Under the pieces are notes generated by a model. That model was not told the DNA's origin, ran no database searches, and was given only the letters and a program-made list of their open reading frames with translations. The position numbers and the translations under genes were made by a program. This document shows positions 46,234-57,532 of a stretch of DNA of 64,000 bases, one piece after another. The stretch is from Amaurobius ferox (Eukaryota; Arthropoda; Arachnida; Araneae; Amaurobiidae): contig OX578142.1 in the NCBI GenBank assembly GCA_951213105.1, positions 3,674,649 through 3,738,648 on the forward strand, given 5' to 3'. Within the stretch, counting starts at the first letter, position 1, and every line of letters begins with the position of its first letter.

Positions 46234-46498
46234 CACACATAATTCTTAGAATTTTTTAAAAGCACTATACGCAAAATTATATTTCATAACGTAGTAATTA
46301 TAATTTTTGCAATTTTTAGAAATTAGAATTAAAAATATACTTAAAAAAAGAAATATAATTAGTCAAAAAAATTCTAATTCACTTTATAGCAGTTTGTGTT
46401 CTTTGCATCTAGAAACATGTTCTATTTGTGCTTTGTGCCCTTACTCACTCTGTTCACTCTTACAAATCATTACAGTCGTATTGATACCACCGTTGATT
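46234..46498 (+). repeat. Third partial duplication copy (C), right part
   Basis: Continues the match to copy A at about 35405-35605 (AATTATATTTCATAACGTAG, CTAGAAACATGTTCTA, CCCTTACTCACT). Confidence 0.8.
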
Positions 46499-46572
46499 TT
46501 TTAAAGGTAATATTTCTATTTTATGTCAATTTAAAATAGAAAATGTTTCTATTTTGTGCCATACTTGCAAAG

Positions 46573-46750
46573 ATAGCAAGAAAGTACTTGTCTGCACCAG
46601 CTGGCAGCGTTGATAGTGAACGTTTATTTTCAGAAAGAAGCAGGGAATGTTTATGAACCAAAACGTAATAGGCTGCAACCTGAAAATGCAGAACGCCTAA
46701 TGTTCCTGTACCACAACTTATCTCTATTAAACTTTGATTACAAAAAATAA
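46573..46750 (+). pseudogene. hAT transposase C-terminal dimerisation fragment
   Basis: Encodes IARKYLSAPAGSVDSERLFSE, then, after a frameshift of two extra bases near 46635, AGNVYEPKRNRLQPENAERL followed by MFLYHN and a stop at 46748-46750. The ARKYL-x-A-P-A-x-S-V-x-S-E-R-x-F-S motif is the conserved C-terminal dimerisation segment of hAT (Ac-like, ZBED-type) transposases. No catalytic core is found nearby. It borders copy C, so the duplicated unit may derive from a hAT element. Confidence 0.9.
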
Positions 46751-46814
46751 TTAGTTAAACAATATTTCATATGGTGGAAAACTTAAGAAATTAAAATACT
46801 GCAAAATTGAATAT

Positions 46815-47540
46815 TCATCCAAGGATCATTTCGTGTCAAATCAACCAATGATCTGAACCTTGACATCATGGAAAATGATAATTTTTGGTACAATGGTAGT
46901 ACCCGTGAAGCTGACAAAAACTGTAAAGTATTAGATTTTTTGGGCTCTTAGTTTTCAGTTATTGACATTCAAAAAAGCGAAATCTGCCAAATTTGGCAAA
47001 GTTTTGAAATCTGAAGTTTTTAAACAGCTGTAGATCAAAAACTATTTAACCTAGAGATCTCAAATTGGTGTCATTTTTTTTTTTTTTTGCTTTTAATGAG
47101 TCTTAATTTGATATATGACTATGCTATTTCAAATTTGAATTTTTTGAAAAAATTTTTTTTAGATTTTCTAAAAACAATTTCTATTTTAGTTTGTAATTAT
47201 TTTAGAAACTCCAATTTTAAAAAAGAGTTAAATACCATAATCATGTTATATATCAAATTAAGGCCCACCGAAAACAAAAGACGGCACCAATTTGAGCTCT
47301 CTTGGTCAAATAGTTTTTGATCTACAACTGTTTAAAGATTTCAAAACTTTGCCAGATTTGGCTTTTTTAAAAAAGTGAATAACTAAAAATCTGAAATTTT
47401 ACAGTTTTTATAAACTTTACTAGTACTATCAATACCAAAAATGATCAATTTTTTAGGTATCAAGGTTCAAACCATTAATTGATTTGACACAGAATGACAT
47501 ACATTTAGTACATAACTCATTAACCAGTTGTTTCAAACAT
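46815..47540. repeat. Foldback, third copy without TA core
   Basis: Arms about 46820-47130 and 47225-47535. Shared blocks are GTGTCAAATCAA, GATCTGAACCTTGA-type, AACTTTGCCAGATTTGGC and TTTGATATAT. Related to 34020-34980 and 49350-50270. Confidence 0.8.
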
Positions 47541-48227
47541 TCAGCCCTTTTTTTTTACTAGTTGTCCATATAAAACAACTGCCCAGTTTGTATGCTATTT
47601 TCGAAAAATTTCGAGAAGTATTATGCTGTACAAGTAACCGCTAAATAAAGGTTGCCATGTGTCCATTTGATTCCGTATAAAAGCAAAAACGCAGAGTTTG
47701 TGCTCCATTTTGAACAAATGTCGCCAATAATATTATATACATTTAACTATATTGTTTTCTATTTTAATGACATTCTTTTGACATTGCTGAATTGACATTA
47801 ATTATTCAATGGCTGTGGCTTGTTACATTGTAGTTTTTGCATATCTTTAATGTCTGTCATTGTGAACAATTTGCAATGCCCATATTTAAGGACATCAGTT
47901 TAGACTATTTCTTTTTATTATCTTCAGTGAAAAAAAACATTAAATTCTTTCAAATATTTCAGTAGTCCAATTTTGCTGCATTTACATGTATTTTTATTAA
48001 AAATGTCAAATTTTATTTGTAAAAACAAAAAATGTGTATTTTTTTTCTGATTTAATATAACTTTTTTTGAATAGTGGAATTAAATTGTTAAGATTCTTTA
48101 ATCAAATTCGTAACTAAATAGCGATGTGCACGCATTTTATGTTAAAATTACTGGTCTGGAATTTCTTTTCAATTCACCTGGAAAAGTCAGGGAATTTCAA
48201 TGTGTCTGAAGAGTGGCCACCCTGATA

Positions 48228-49260
48228 TTTCACATGCCACTCAATTTAATTTTATATTTTCAATTATAATTACAAAACGTTCAAGAACTTTTAAAATAAG
48301 TTCTTCTCCAAACTGAGTGAAGATAATTTCATTTCTTACTTGCTCAAGAGTACAAACTCTCCCAGTTGCAGTAACAGGCTCTACTTTTTGCAAAATGGTC
48401 TCACCTGGCACATTCAATACGTCTCTTGGTTGAGGATGAAAGTAAGAAAAGGTCCCTTAGGATGCAGGAAGCTTACTTTATAGTCACTCGTAACATTACT
48501 CTTCTCAAGAATACATGCAAGCCACAAAGATCCTTTATTGACTATATAGTGCCAAATCCAGATTCAATTTTTGCTAAATTAGCTGGTGTAATATAGTCGA
48601 ATGCTGTCACACTTTCAGTAAACTGGTGTTCACTACAGTAATAATGCTTAACAAGAAGCCGATTTTCAGAAATTGGATAAAAAGAATGAAGTTTTTGAGT
48701 ACAGCACAGTTGATGAGTATGAAGAAGTTTAAGAAATACTGTCGCCACAGTTGAATGACTTTAAGGCAATCATGGCTACTCAAAAACTTCATTCTTTTTA
48801 TCTAATTTCTGAAAATATACTTCATGTTAAGCATAATTACTGTAGTGAACACCAATTTACTGAACGTGTGACAGCATTAGACTATATTACACCTACTAAT
48901 TAAGCAAAAATTGAATCTGGATTTGTCACTATACTTTATAAAGGATCTTGGTAGCTTGCATGTATTCTTGAAAAGACGAGCAACTATAAAGTAAGCTTCC
49001 TACATCCTAAAGGACCTTCTCCTTCTTTCTTTTATCCTCAACCAAGTGACGTATTGAATATTTGAATGTGCCAGGTGAGACCATTTCGCAAAAAGAAGAG
49101 CCTGATACTGCAACTGGGAGAGTTTGTACTCTTGAGCAAGGAAGAAATGAAACTGTCTTCACTCAGTTTGGAGAAGTACTTATTTTAAAAGTTCTTGAAA
49201 AGCAATGTTTTGTAACTGATTGTAAATACAAAATTAAATTTTGAGTGACATATGTGAAAT
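48228..49260. repeat. Long inverted repeat carrying a coding fragment (B)
   Basis: Counterpart of 32911-33949 with arms meeting around 48720-48775. In the right arm a clean 60-codon stretch at 49062-49244 reads GETISQKEEPDTATGRVCTL and then EQGRNETVFTQFGE. Independent small lesions distinguish it from A. Confidence 0.85.
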
Positions 49261-49349
49261 ATTAAGTGTGTAGCAAATTGTTAAAACTGAAAAGAACATA
49301 TGTGGGCTGAATGTTTGAAACAACTGGTTAATGAGTTATGTACTAAGTA

Positions 49350-49716
49350 TATGTTAGTCCGTGTCAAATCAATTAATGGTTTGAACCTTGATACCTCAGA
49401 AATTGATCATTTTTGGTACAGTGATTGTACCCGTAAAGTTGACAAAAACTGTAAAATTTCAGATTTTGGGGGCTTTTAAATTTTCAGTTATTTACTTTTT
49501 TAAAAAAGCCAAATCTGGCAAAGTTTAGAAATCTTTAAACAGTTGTAAATCAAAAAATATTTTACACAGAGGCCTCAATTTAGTGTCGTGCTTTTGTTTT
49601 CAATGAGCCTTAATTTGATATACAACGTGATTACGGTATTCTAACTCTTTTTTTTTTTTAAATTGGGGTTTTTAAAAAATTATAAACTAAAATCCAAAAA
49701 AAAAACTGATTTTTTT

Positions 49717-49763
<47 letters not shown>

Positions 49764-50270
49764 TAAAGACATTAAGGGACTATTTGTGTGCCAAATTTTA
49801 TAGTCGGTCGTTAAGGGGTTCCTATGGAAATTAAATTTTTTATAATTTAGCTAATTTCATCACTTATAGTTTAATACAAAAAAAAATAATTTTCATAGGA
49901 ACCCATTGGCTTCCTATTATGAAACTTGGCATACAAGTAGTCCATAAAGCATATATTTTTTTTTCACAAAATTAAAAGGGGTGTTTTTGAGATTTAAAAA
50001 GAAAAATTTTTGAAGCTTTTCAAAAAATTCAAATTTGAAATATCATAGTCATGTTATAAATCAAATTAAGACTCATTAAAAGCAAAAGAAAATGACACTA
50101 ATTTAAGCTCTCTAGGTTAAATAGTTTTTGATCTACAGCTGTTTAAAGATTTCAAAACTTTGGCAGATTTCGCTTTTTTGAAAGTCAATAACTGAAAAAC
50201 TAAGAGCCCCTAAAATCTGAAATTTTGCAATTTCTGTTGTCTTTATAGTTACAATAAATAAACACTTTTC
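49350..50270. repeat. Foldback with TA core (B)
   Basis: Near-identical to 34020-34980 with a shorter TA run (about 49720-49762). Confidence 0.8.
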
Positions 50271-51145
50271 AACTATGTTGTAAAGTGTTAAAAAGGAAAA
50301 GATTTCATTATGAACAAGAGTACATTTTGAAATTGACACTGAAAAAAATGTGAAAACATGAATAGTCGAATTTTCATAAAAAAAAAAAAAAAATCGTACA
50401 GAAAAGTCTCATTTATAAGCATTTAAAAAACGATATTTCGGTATAATTTTTTTAAATACATGAGTTGAAGAATTAAGAAAAAATATATACTAGGAAGAAA
50501 TTTTAAAATAATATGCTACTTAGAACAAATTAAAAAAAAAGTTGATACAGGGGTGAAATGTTAAAAAACACAATACTAAATTAAAATGATTTGATACTTT
50601 AAGAAAATAAAAAAAAAATACCTGGAAGAAGTTAAAAAAGCCTTATACTTAAAAAAAATTAAACATGATACCTACAAGAAATAAAAACACATATAATTGT
50701 GGGAATTTTTTTAAAAACATTACACACAAAATTATATTTCATAATGTAGTAGATTATAATTTTTGCAATTTTTAGAAATAATTGTGAAACAGTTTGTGTT
50801 CTGTGTATCTAGAAACATGTTCTACTTGGGCTCTGTGCCCTTACTCACTGTTTTCACTCTTAAAAATCATCACAGTTGCATGATATCACCATTGATCAGA
50901 GATGTGTAGTTTTAGCATGTACATATATAATTTAAAATAGCCTATAAACTTAATTACAATATTATTAATATTGTTTTTTGATATATTTATAGTATTGAAG
51001 TTTACTTTTAAAAAATTAACTCTTTAAAAATTGCAAAAATGTTTTGAGTGTTATGTGCTTTAATATATCCCAAAATTTTATTCTGTATTTTTAAGTTATT
51101 TTCAATTTAAAATAGCTTATCTTTTAGATTTAAAATTATATTTCA

Positions 51146-52724
51146 CTAGCCGCCTTTGGCGACCAGCCTGTTCGCAACCCTTGAAAATGCTGATCGTGGC
51201 AAATTCCAACCGTGGCAAACACGTTGGCGCGACCTACCAGAAAGGTGTAAGGTAACTGGTTGGACGGCCAGGATGTGCCACCCAATTTAGACCGGAACCC
51301 AGTGGGGAAGGCATCCACAGGGAACATACCCTCCTTCCCCTACCACCAACCTCTCGGAAAAACATACGGCCCCATATGTTTAACGTGATCGTACTCCGTG
51401 TCAGTGGCGGAAATCGAACCCGGGCCTACCACGTGCAATTCCCGCCCCCTAACCACTGGGCTACTTCGCCCTCCGCGACAATCTCCATAACTTTCTTTTT
51501 ATTCACTCAATTTAGACCGTACCCTCCTTCCCCTACCACCAACCTCTCGGAAGGACTCACGAACCCACATGTTTAACGTGATCGTACTCTGCGTGAACGT
51601 GGCGTAAGTTTTGGCAGTGGTGGGAATCGAACCCGGGCCTACCGAGTGCAATTCCCGCGCGCTAACCACTGGGCTGCCCCGCTCTCCGCGACAATCTCCA
51701 TAACTTTCTATATATTCACCCAATTTAGACGGGAACCCAGTGAGGGAGGCATCCACAGGGGCCGTATCCTCCTTCCCCTACCACCAACCTCTCGGAAGGA
51801 CTTACGGACCCACATATTTAACGTGATCGTATTCCACGTAAACACGGCGGCAGTTTTGGAAGTGGCGGGAATCGAACCCGGGCCTACCGCTAACTTACCG
51901 CGCGCTAATTTGCAATTTAAAATTACCATATGCTTAATTCCATCATCCTCATTCCATTGTTTCATTGTTCCATCATTTGAAATATCCATAAAATTAAAAT
52001 ATCCAAAAGTTAAAATATACATTTAAAAAATCCATATCGTTCCATCATTTAAAATATAATAATTTATATGGAATAAAGGAGCTCTATTCAGAACCGTGAC
52101 GTCACCTCCACCTTGACGTCCCCACCCACCACCTTCCCTCCTTCTGCGGGGGAGAAACGCCGGTTAAGAAGCGGCACGCCGAGCGGAACGCCGAGAAATT
52201 GAAATTCGGAAACTTTTAAAATCCCGATCCTGTGGGCAATACGGAATATTTCCTGACCAGATTGGACTTGTAAGAATGCCAGATGTTTGACCTTTATAAA
52301 AATGTAAATTATTAGTCGAAATTATGAGTATTTTTTACTATCCGAGAATTTAAAAACCAAAAATCGTTTTCTTGAGCAAAAAGTGACTTTTGTTTTAAAA
52401 TCTTTAAAAAATATTTGAAATCGAAATTCAGATTTGAAATTGATATATTTTTACTCGCAATTGTCAGCTCTTTCCGATGGTGTGATTTGTTTTTTTCTAC
52501 GATGTCCGGATCGTGGGAAAAAAAGGTCAAAAAACGGTCGAAATCGCATAAAACATTAAATAACAAAAAAAATAATTAAAATTTTAAAAATCGGTTTTCA
52601 CGTGTCCCCTTCCCCCCCCCCCCCCGGGTCTCCGATTGCCAAATTTCGTAGCTCTCCGACGCGCTGTCGCTGAACGTATAGTGTATAAGACAGACAGACA
52701 GACATTGCCTTTTATTATTTAAGA
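51146..52724 (-). mobile_element. Nonautonomous Helitron, copy B, with proven empty site
   Basis: Minus-strand copy of the element at 27973-29499, 1579 bp. In copy A of the duplication the sequence TATTTCA|TAATGTAG is continuous (35855/35856). Here it is split exactly between A (51145) and T (52725) by an element that reads 5' TC...CTAG 3'. No target base is duplicated, the hallmark of Helitron insertion. It contains three SINE-derived units against two in copy A. Confidence 0.95.
51220..51905 (-). repeat. Three SINE-derived units inside Helitron B
   Basis: Units at about 51718-51905, 51506-51690 and 51220-51470, each with tRNA-like head, B box (GGGTTCGATTCCC-type) and the AGGTTGGTGGTAGGGGAAGG body. 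They are linked by GAAAGTTATGGAGATTGTCG. The middle unit lacks the GGATGCCTCCCCCACTGGG block. Frames across them are not genes. Confidence 0.88.
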
Positions 52725-53199
52725 TAATGTAGTAGATTATAATTTTTGCAATATTTAGAAATAATTAGAATTAAAAATATATTTAAATATAAACTGAAAA
52801 TAAAGGAAAAAAACATTTTTGCATTAAAATTATTGTATTAACAATATATAATATAAATTAAAATAAAAATTTTATTACATATGAACAGAGTGATTCTATA
52901 GTATTGTGAATTTTGCATATATGACACATTTGATGTATTGTATCTTTGTAAAAATATGATTTAGATGAATATAGATACTGTTTCAGATTGTGTTGATTTC
53001 AATATTAATATGTACTTAAATTTATAAGAAAAAAAATTAAAAATTCAAGTACATTATTGAAATCAACACAATCTGAAAATTTGACATCTATTGTAAAAAT
53101 ATATTCACCTAGCTCAATATTTTTGTTTTACAAAGATGCATAAAACTTTGTAAATATCATGTCTGCAACATGCACTATACTGTAGAGTTGTCCAATGTG

Positions 53200-53705
53200 T
53201 GATAAATATGTATATAAACACGTAATAAATATGTGCAGAAACACAATATAAACACGTAATAAATATGTATAGAAACACAATATAAACATGTAATAAATAC
53301 ATGTAGAAACACAATAGAAATATGTATGGGAACACATTATAAATACATATGGGAACACTTTATAAACATGTATGTGGATATATGTAAGAAACACGTATGT
53401 GAATATATGTAATATACATGTATATGATACGTAATAAACATGTATCTGGATACGTAATAATAACGTATGTGGATATACGTAATATACACGCATGTGATAC
53501 GTAATTAACACGTATCTAGATACGTAATAATAACATATGTGCATATACATAATATTAACGTATGTGGATATACGTAATAATAACGTATATGGATACGTAA
53601 TAAACACGTATGTGCATATACGTAATAATGACGTATGTGAATATACGTAATATTAACGTATAAGGATACGTAATAATAATGTATAAGGATACGTAATAAT
53701 AACCT
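53200..53705. repeat. TACGTAATAATAACGTATG minisatellite (B)
   Basis: Shorter version of the array at 36300-36910 with the same unit types. Copy-number difference between the duplicates shows array turnover after duplication. Confidence 0.9.
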
Positions 53706-53928
53706 TTTTTATAACGGTTGGTATACCGTATTCTAACGTACCGTTTTTGCGTAATAATTACGTATTGCTTGATACGTAAGAATTACGTATTTGTGCTACC
53801 TGGGTCTATTGCAATCCTAAAACAACTTGAAAACATAATCTGTTTACTCTTTAAAATAATATTCTAAAATAGCATTAAATGCTTTGCATGATATAATTTG
53901 TTAGTACATTTCATATGTGAAGTTTTGG

Positions 53929-53990
53929 CTTGGATGGTAGAGAATCAGCTCCGCGAACGACTGGGTTCTGGTTCGAATCCAAGCGAATAT
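53929..53990 (+). other. tRNA-like sequence with B box
   Basis: GGTTCGAATCC is a consensus B box and TGGATGGTAGAGAATCAGC resembles an A-box/D-arm. GCTTGGA at the start pairs with TCCAAGC at the end. The T-arm and acceptor share bases, so it does not fold as a normal tRNA. Probably a tRNA pseudogene or SINE head. Confidence 0.35.
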
Positions 53991-54115
53991 TAATGTGCTG
54001 CCATCTGTTACTGAAATATTCAAATACAGTTTTTCTTTAACAATCTGCAGAATTTTTTTATTTTAAATTATTTTAAGTTCTATATACAAAATAACCTTAT
54101 ATAAGTAAATTATTT

Positions 54116-54625
54116 TTAAGTTTGAATGATTATAAAAATTTATTTCGAAGTTACTTTGAAAAATATCTTGAAGTATACTTTATACCAGCTATAGATGGAA
54201 TGTACTCTTCTTAATTAAGAAAGTGTTTGTAGAAATAACACATATAAAATGTGCATATAAAATTTGACAGAAATCATCGAACATCATTATACAAGTAGTA
54301 GTTATCTTTTGACATGTAATTTTGAACATTTTAGATTGGAATAGAAACAAAAATCAAACTACTTTGAAATTTTAAAGAGGTTGTATTATAATAATTTGGC
54401 GCTAACATTTAAAGATTTTTTTTATTATTTTAAATGCACATAGACATTTAGAAATTTACAATACATTTGAAAATCATTTATTTTTAATGAAATAAATAAG
54501 TTTACATGTAAATATGAAAAGTTTACTCTTTTAAGTTTGAATGCTTATAAAAATTTATTTCGAAGTTACTTTGAAAAACATTTTGAAGTATACTTTATAC
54601 CAGCTATAGATGGAATATACATTTA
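54116..54625 (+). repeat. Direct repeat of ~95 bp, 417 bp apart
   Basis: Copies at 54116-54212 and 54533-54625, sharing ATAAAAATTTATTTCGAAGT and TATACCAGCTATAGATGGAA. Confidence 0.88.
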
Positions 54626-55320
54626 AATCTATTTTAAAACATAATTACTCAATAAATATAAATGTAGATAAAATAATATTTAAATTTAAAAGTTTACTTT
54701 AATGAGAAATATTTTAAACGTTACAAATGAGCAAAGAACATATTCGGATATTTAAAATAGATAAATAATTTGAAAACCATTGAAATCAAGTATAAAATGG
54801 TAATGAACTTAAATTTGTTTAAGACATAACATTTTAATAACGGTATTCTTAAATTTAAATACTTTTTACGTTTTTTTTCTTTGTTTGTTTCATTTCAGTC
54901 AATATCGCTTTTTAAACTAATTTTGTATCTTGAGTGTATATTGAGTGAATATTTTTCAACAAATATTTATTTGCTTTTTTTATACGGATGTGTGACAAAT
55001 CCAAATATTTTTTAATGTTCATTCATCTGTTTAAGCTTCTGATATCTAAAGTAATCCATATAAAAAAGATCAAATCAAAAATTTACTATACGAAAACTAT
55101 ACGATTTAACAGTAAAAACATGATCTACGATGCTATTGGCTGTTGCGTTGCCGTCAACCGTGCGGTACGCTTTGAATTCGGTTCCATTTCGAATTTAGCA
55201 TTGCGGTCTGCGTTCACCGCGGAAGAGGACTTCCTCCCACTTTTTCATCGTACAGCGCATGCGTGAACTCAACCGTCCTCTGCGGTGCGTTGCGTTGCGG
55301 TGAGTGGGAAGGTACCTTTA

Positions 55321-56312
55321 CATTTCCTTTTCTGCGTTTTGTTCTAGGACTTTGATTTTCGGTAAAAGTATTCCAACTTTTTTGCTAGAAATATCCAGAT
55401 ATCGCTAAAGAAATCCTACGCTCTTCAAACGCGATGTGCCGCACAGAATTTACACTATTTTGCACAATTTAATAAACATTTATTGGAAAAGATGAAAAAA
55501 AAGAGAGTCATCAACACATTTACGAGATGATAGAAAGTACGTTTAAGTAAGGAATTCCCGAGAGTTAACTGTGAATGAGAGTTAACTTTTGCCGAAATGC
55601 AAGAGAAAAGTATAGCAGCTATAAAATGTCATTTAGGGCCTTCTGATTGATCTCTTTAAGTACTTAACCTAAGCAATAAACTTGTCATTTTCTCGGGAAA
55701 ATCCTTTTTTTTTTTCATCTCCGTGGAAATATACACATCTTTAATATTTTAAAAAACGTTGATGAAATTCCAAGATCAAAATCATTTTCAATTGCATCCT
55801 ATTATTTGGATGAAAATGGCTATTTTGGACCTAGCAAAAAGTTCCATTGCAGTATATTTATGGGGTTTTAACGTGTTACATTTATTAATTAGTAATTTAT
55901 AGAAGACAGTTTAGAAATATCGCGAATTTTTTTTTATTTAAACACGATCGCCGGAATATTTCGTTTTATTTTTAAATATATTTTCCATTTTTTCAATCTG
56001 CTTCCATCCACTAATATTTTTATATTTTTTGGGCTTTTTATGCTGTGATATTATCTTTTAAACATATTGTTGGTGAAAATGAGATATATGTTTAGGATAA
56101 CGAAATTAAATTTTTTTTATTTATTCAGGCATTTAGAATTATAAAGGCTTATTAGAAACACATTTGAAGAGCATACATTAGAATTTGATATATTTGCACC
56201 CATAGTTGAATATCTCATTTCAATTAAAAATGAACATCCTTCTCATCTTAATTTTATTAAAAGTACTTTAAAATATTTTGAAACATATGAACAAAGGTGC
56301 TTCTGCCAAAAT
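55321..56312. other. No gene recognised
   Basis: AT-rich sequence between the Harbinger-like end and hAT element 2. No repeat match within the window. Confidence 0.35.
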
Positions 56313-57331
56313 ATTAGATGCAGGGCCGGCTTAAGGCACCAGCAAAACAAGCACTTGTTTGGGGCGGCACATTTTAAGGGCCGCATTTTAGTCAACAAGG
56401 TATTGCATAAAAAGAAAATTCTGGGGCGCGTGCAACCGCATTTACAAATACAGTTGTATGAGCTAAAAAGTAAAACAAAACACTGAATAAATGGTAAAAA
56501 TATGTTCCCAGATAAGAGTGAAAACGGCTATCATTCATTCTCCCCTTGGAAAAAGAGGGCAGAAATGGGATGGCTTCCAGTATGTCAACCCAATCGTTTA
56601 TCTTGCAATGCAAGTAACCGCTAATTACTTTAGAGCACCGGGAGTCCAGTACAGCTATCAACAGCACATCTAGGGCGGCATATTAACCATTATCTGTGAA
56701 CTGGAAAAGCTTTTATGTGAAACTGGTTTTTGTTAACTATTCCATGAAAAAATCCGATGAGAGAGGGCACATTGCTTGAAAAGATGGGGTTTCTCCCTTC
56801 GAGGTGTAATTCTAGCTCTTTGGTTAATCCCAGAATTGCCGTGCCAGGATACCCATCCTTGTTAATTATTCTTCTACTCTCCAAATCCGGAAATCATCTC
56901 CCCCATCACTCAGACACATAAATAAAGGACTTCTTTCACATCTATGCCAAAACAGGTGTCCGCATTGGAAGTAATTAGGAAAGTGGACAAGGACAGGTCT
57001 CAAAAGACATCTTTGAAACATCAGTGAACCATTGTAGAATTTATGGTATAGTCCGACTCCCGTGAGTTGGCAGATGACCTTGGATGAGTCCACTTCGCTT
57101 AAGGGATGAAGGCTGGCAAACAGACGATTTGTGCATTACAGGGAAAAGGCTGCTGAACGCAGAAACCTGTTTGGCGACCGTGCATTTCGCCAAGAATTTG
57201 GAATTTAGAATTGTTGGAATGCATTTAGAATCGTTGCGTTGGACTAGCATTACGCTTACGACTAAAAGTCTGTTTAACCTCTGTTCCAACTTCTAACATC
57301 AGTTTATTTAGTTAATCAGAATCTGATATTT

Positions 57332-57532
57332 GTGAACCTTGCTTCTGTCGACAAAATGTCTGTAAAAGGAAAATTAATTGATTCCAAGGAAAGAAATGTG
57401 GTCCACAAAGTTCTCAATTTTTTTGAGGCCGAAGCAACTTCAGGAAAGTTATGCATCCCCATCCAACAGGCTCAGAAGAGAACAGCCACTGCAACTGGTG
57501 TGTCAATGAGAATAATTGCACGCATCAAGTAA
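57332..57532 (+). pseudogene. N-terminal helix-turn-helix fragment of a transposon protein
   Basis: SKERNVVHKVLNFFEAEA followed by PIQQAQKRTATATGVSMRII and a stop resembles the N-terminal HTH segment (NVYxF...A-x-x-R-T-A-x-A-T-G-V-S-x-x-T-V-x-R-I) of uncharacterised arthropod DDE-type transposon proteins. The frame after the stop continues to about 57700 with an acidic DNLVEETIEEISF stretch. Decayed and nested in hAT element 2. Confidence 0.5.

Larger units (their letters stand above)
40595..53804. mobile_element. Paired CCCAGGTARCACA termini
   Basis: CCCAGGTAACACACATACG at 40595 and, inverted, CGTATTTGTGCTACCTGGG ending at 53804 agree at 17 of 19 positions. A further right-type end closes duplication copy A at 37026. 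Sequence inside both ends is rich in ATACGGTAT/ATACCGT and TACGTA motifs. No target duplication was found, so pairing of these two ends is unproven. Confidence 0.4.
47565..53804 (+). repeat. Segmental duplication, copy B
   Basis: Same order as copy A (32250-37026). It contains the Helitron at 51146-52724, which copy A lacks, and a shorter minisatellite. Excluding the Helitron it is about 4.66 kb. It ends in the same GTATTTGTGCTACCTGGG. Confidence 0.92.
39992..55317. mobile_element. Harbinger-like terminal inverted repeats 15.3 kb apart
   Basis: Left end AGGTGCCTTCCCACTCACCG then CAACGCAAC; the right end is the reverse complement with one mismatch in 29. Both are flanked by TTA (39989-39991, 55318-55320), the 3-bp duplication expected for PIF/Harbinger. 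Subterminal GC-rich sequence follows on both sides. No transposase is recognised. If the ends belong together, everything between is later nested insertion. If not, they are two related single ends. Confidence 0.5.

Noticed and set aside
53929..53990. Functional tRNA gene
   Set aside because: The B box is good but the T-arm and acceptor overlap and no clear anticodon stem forms.
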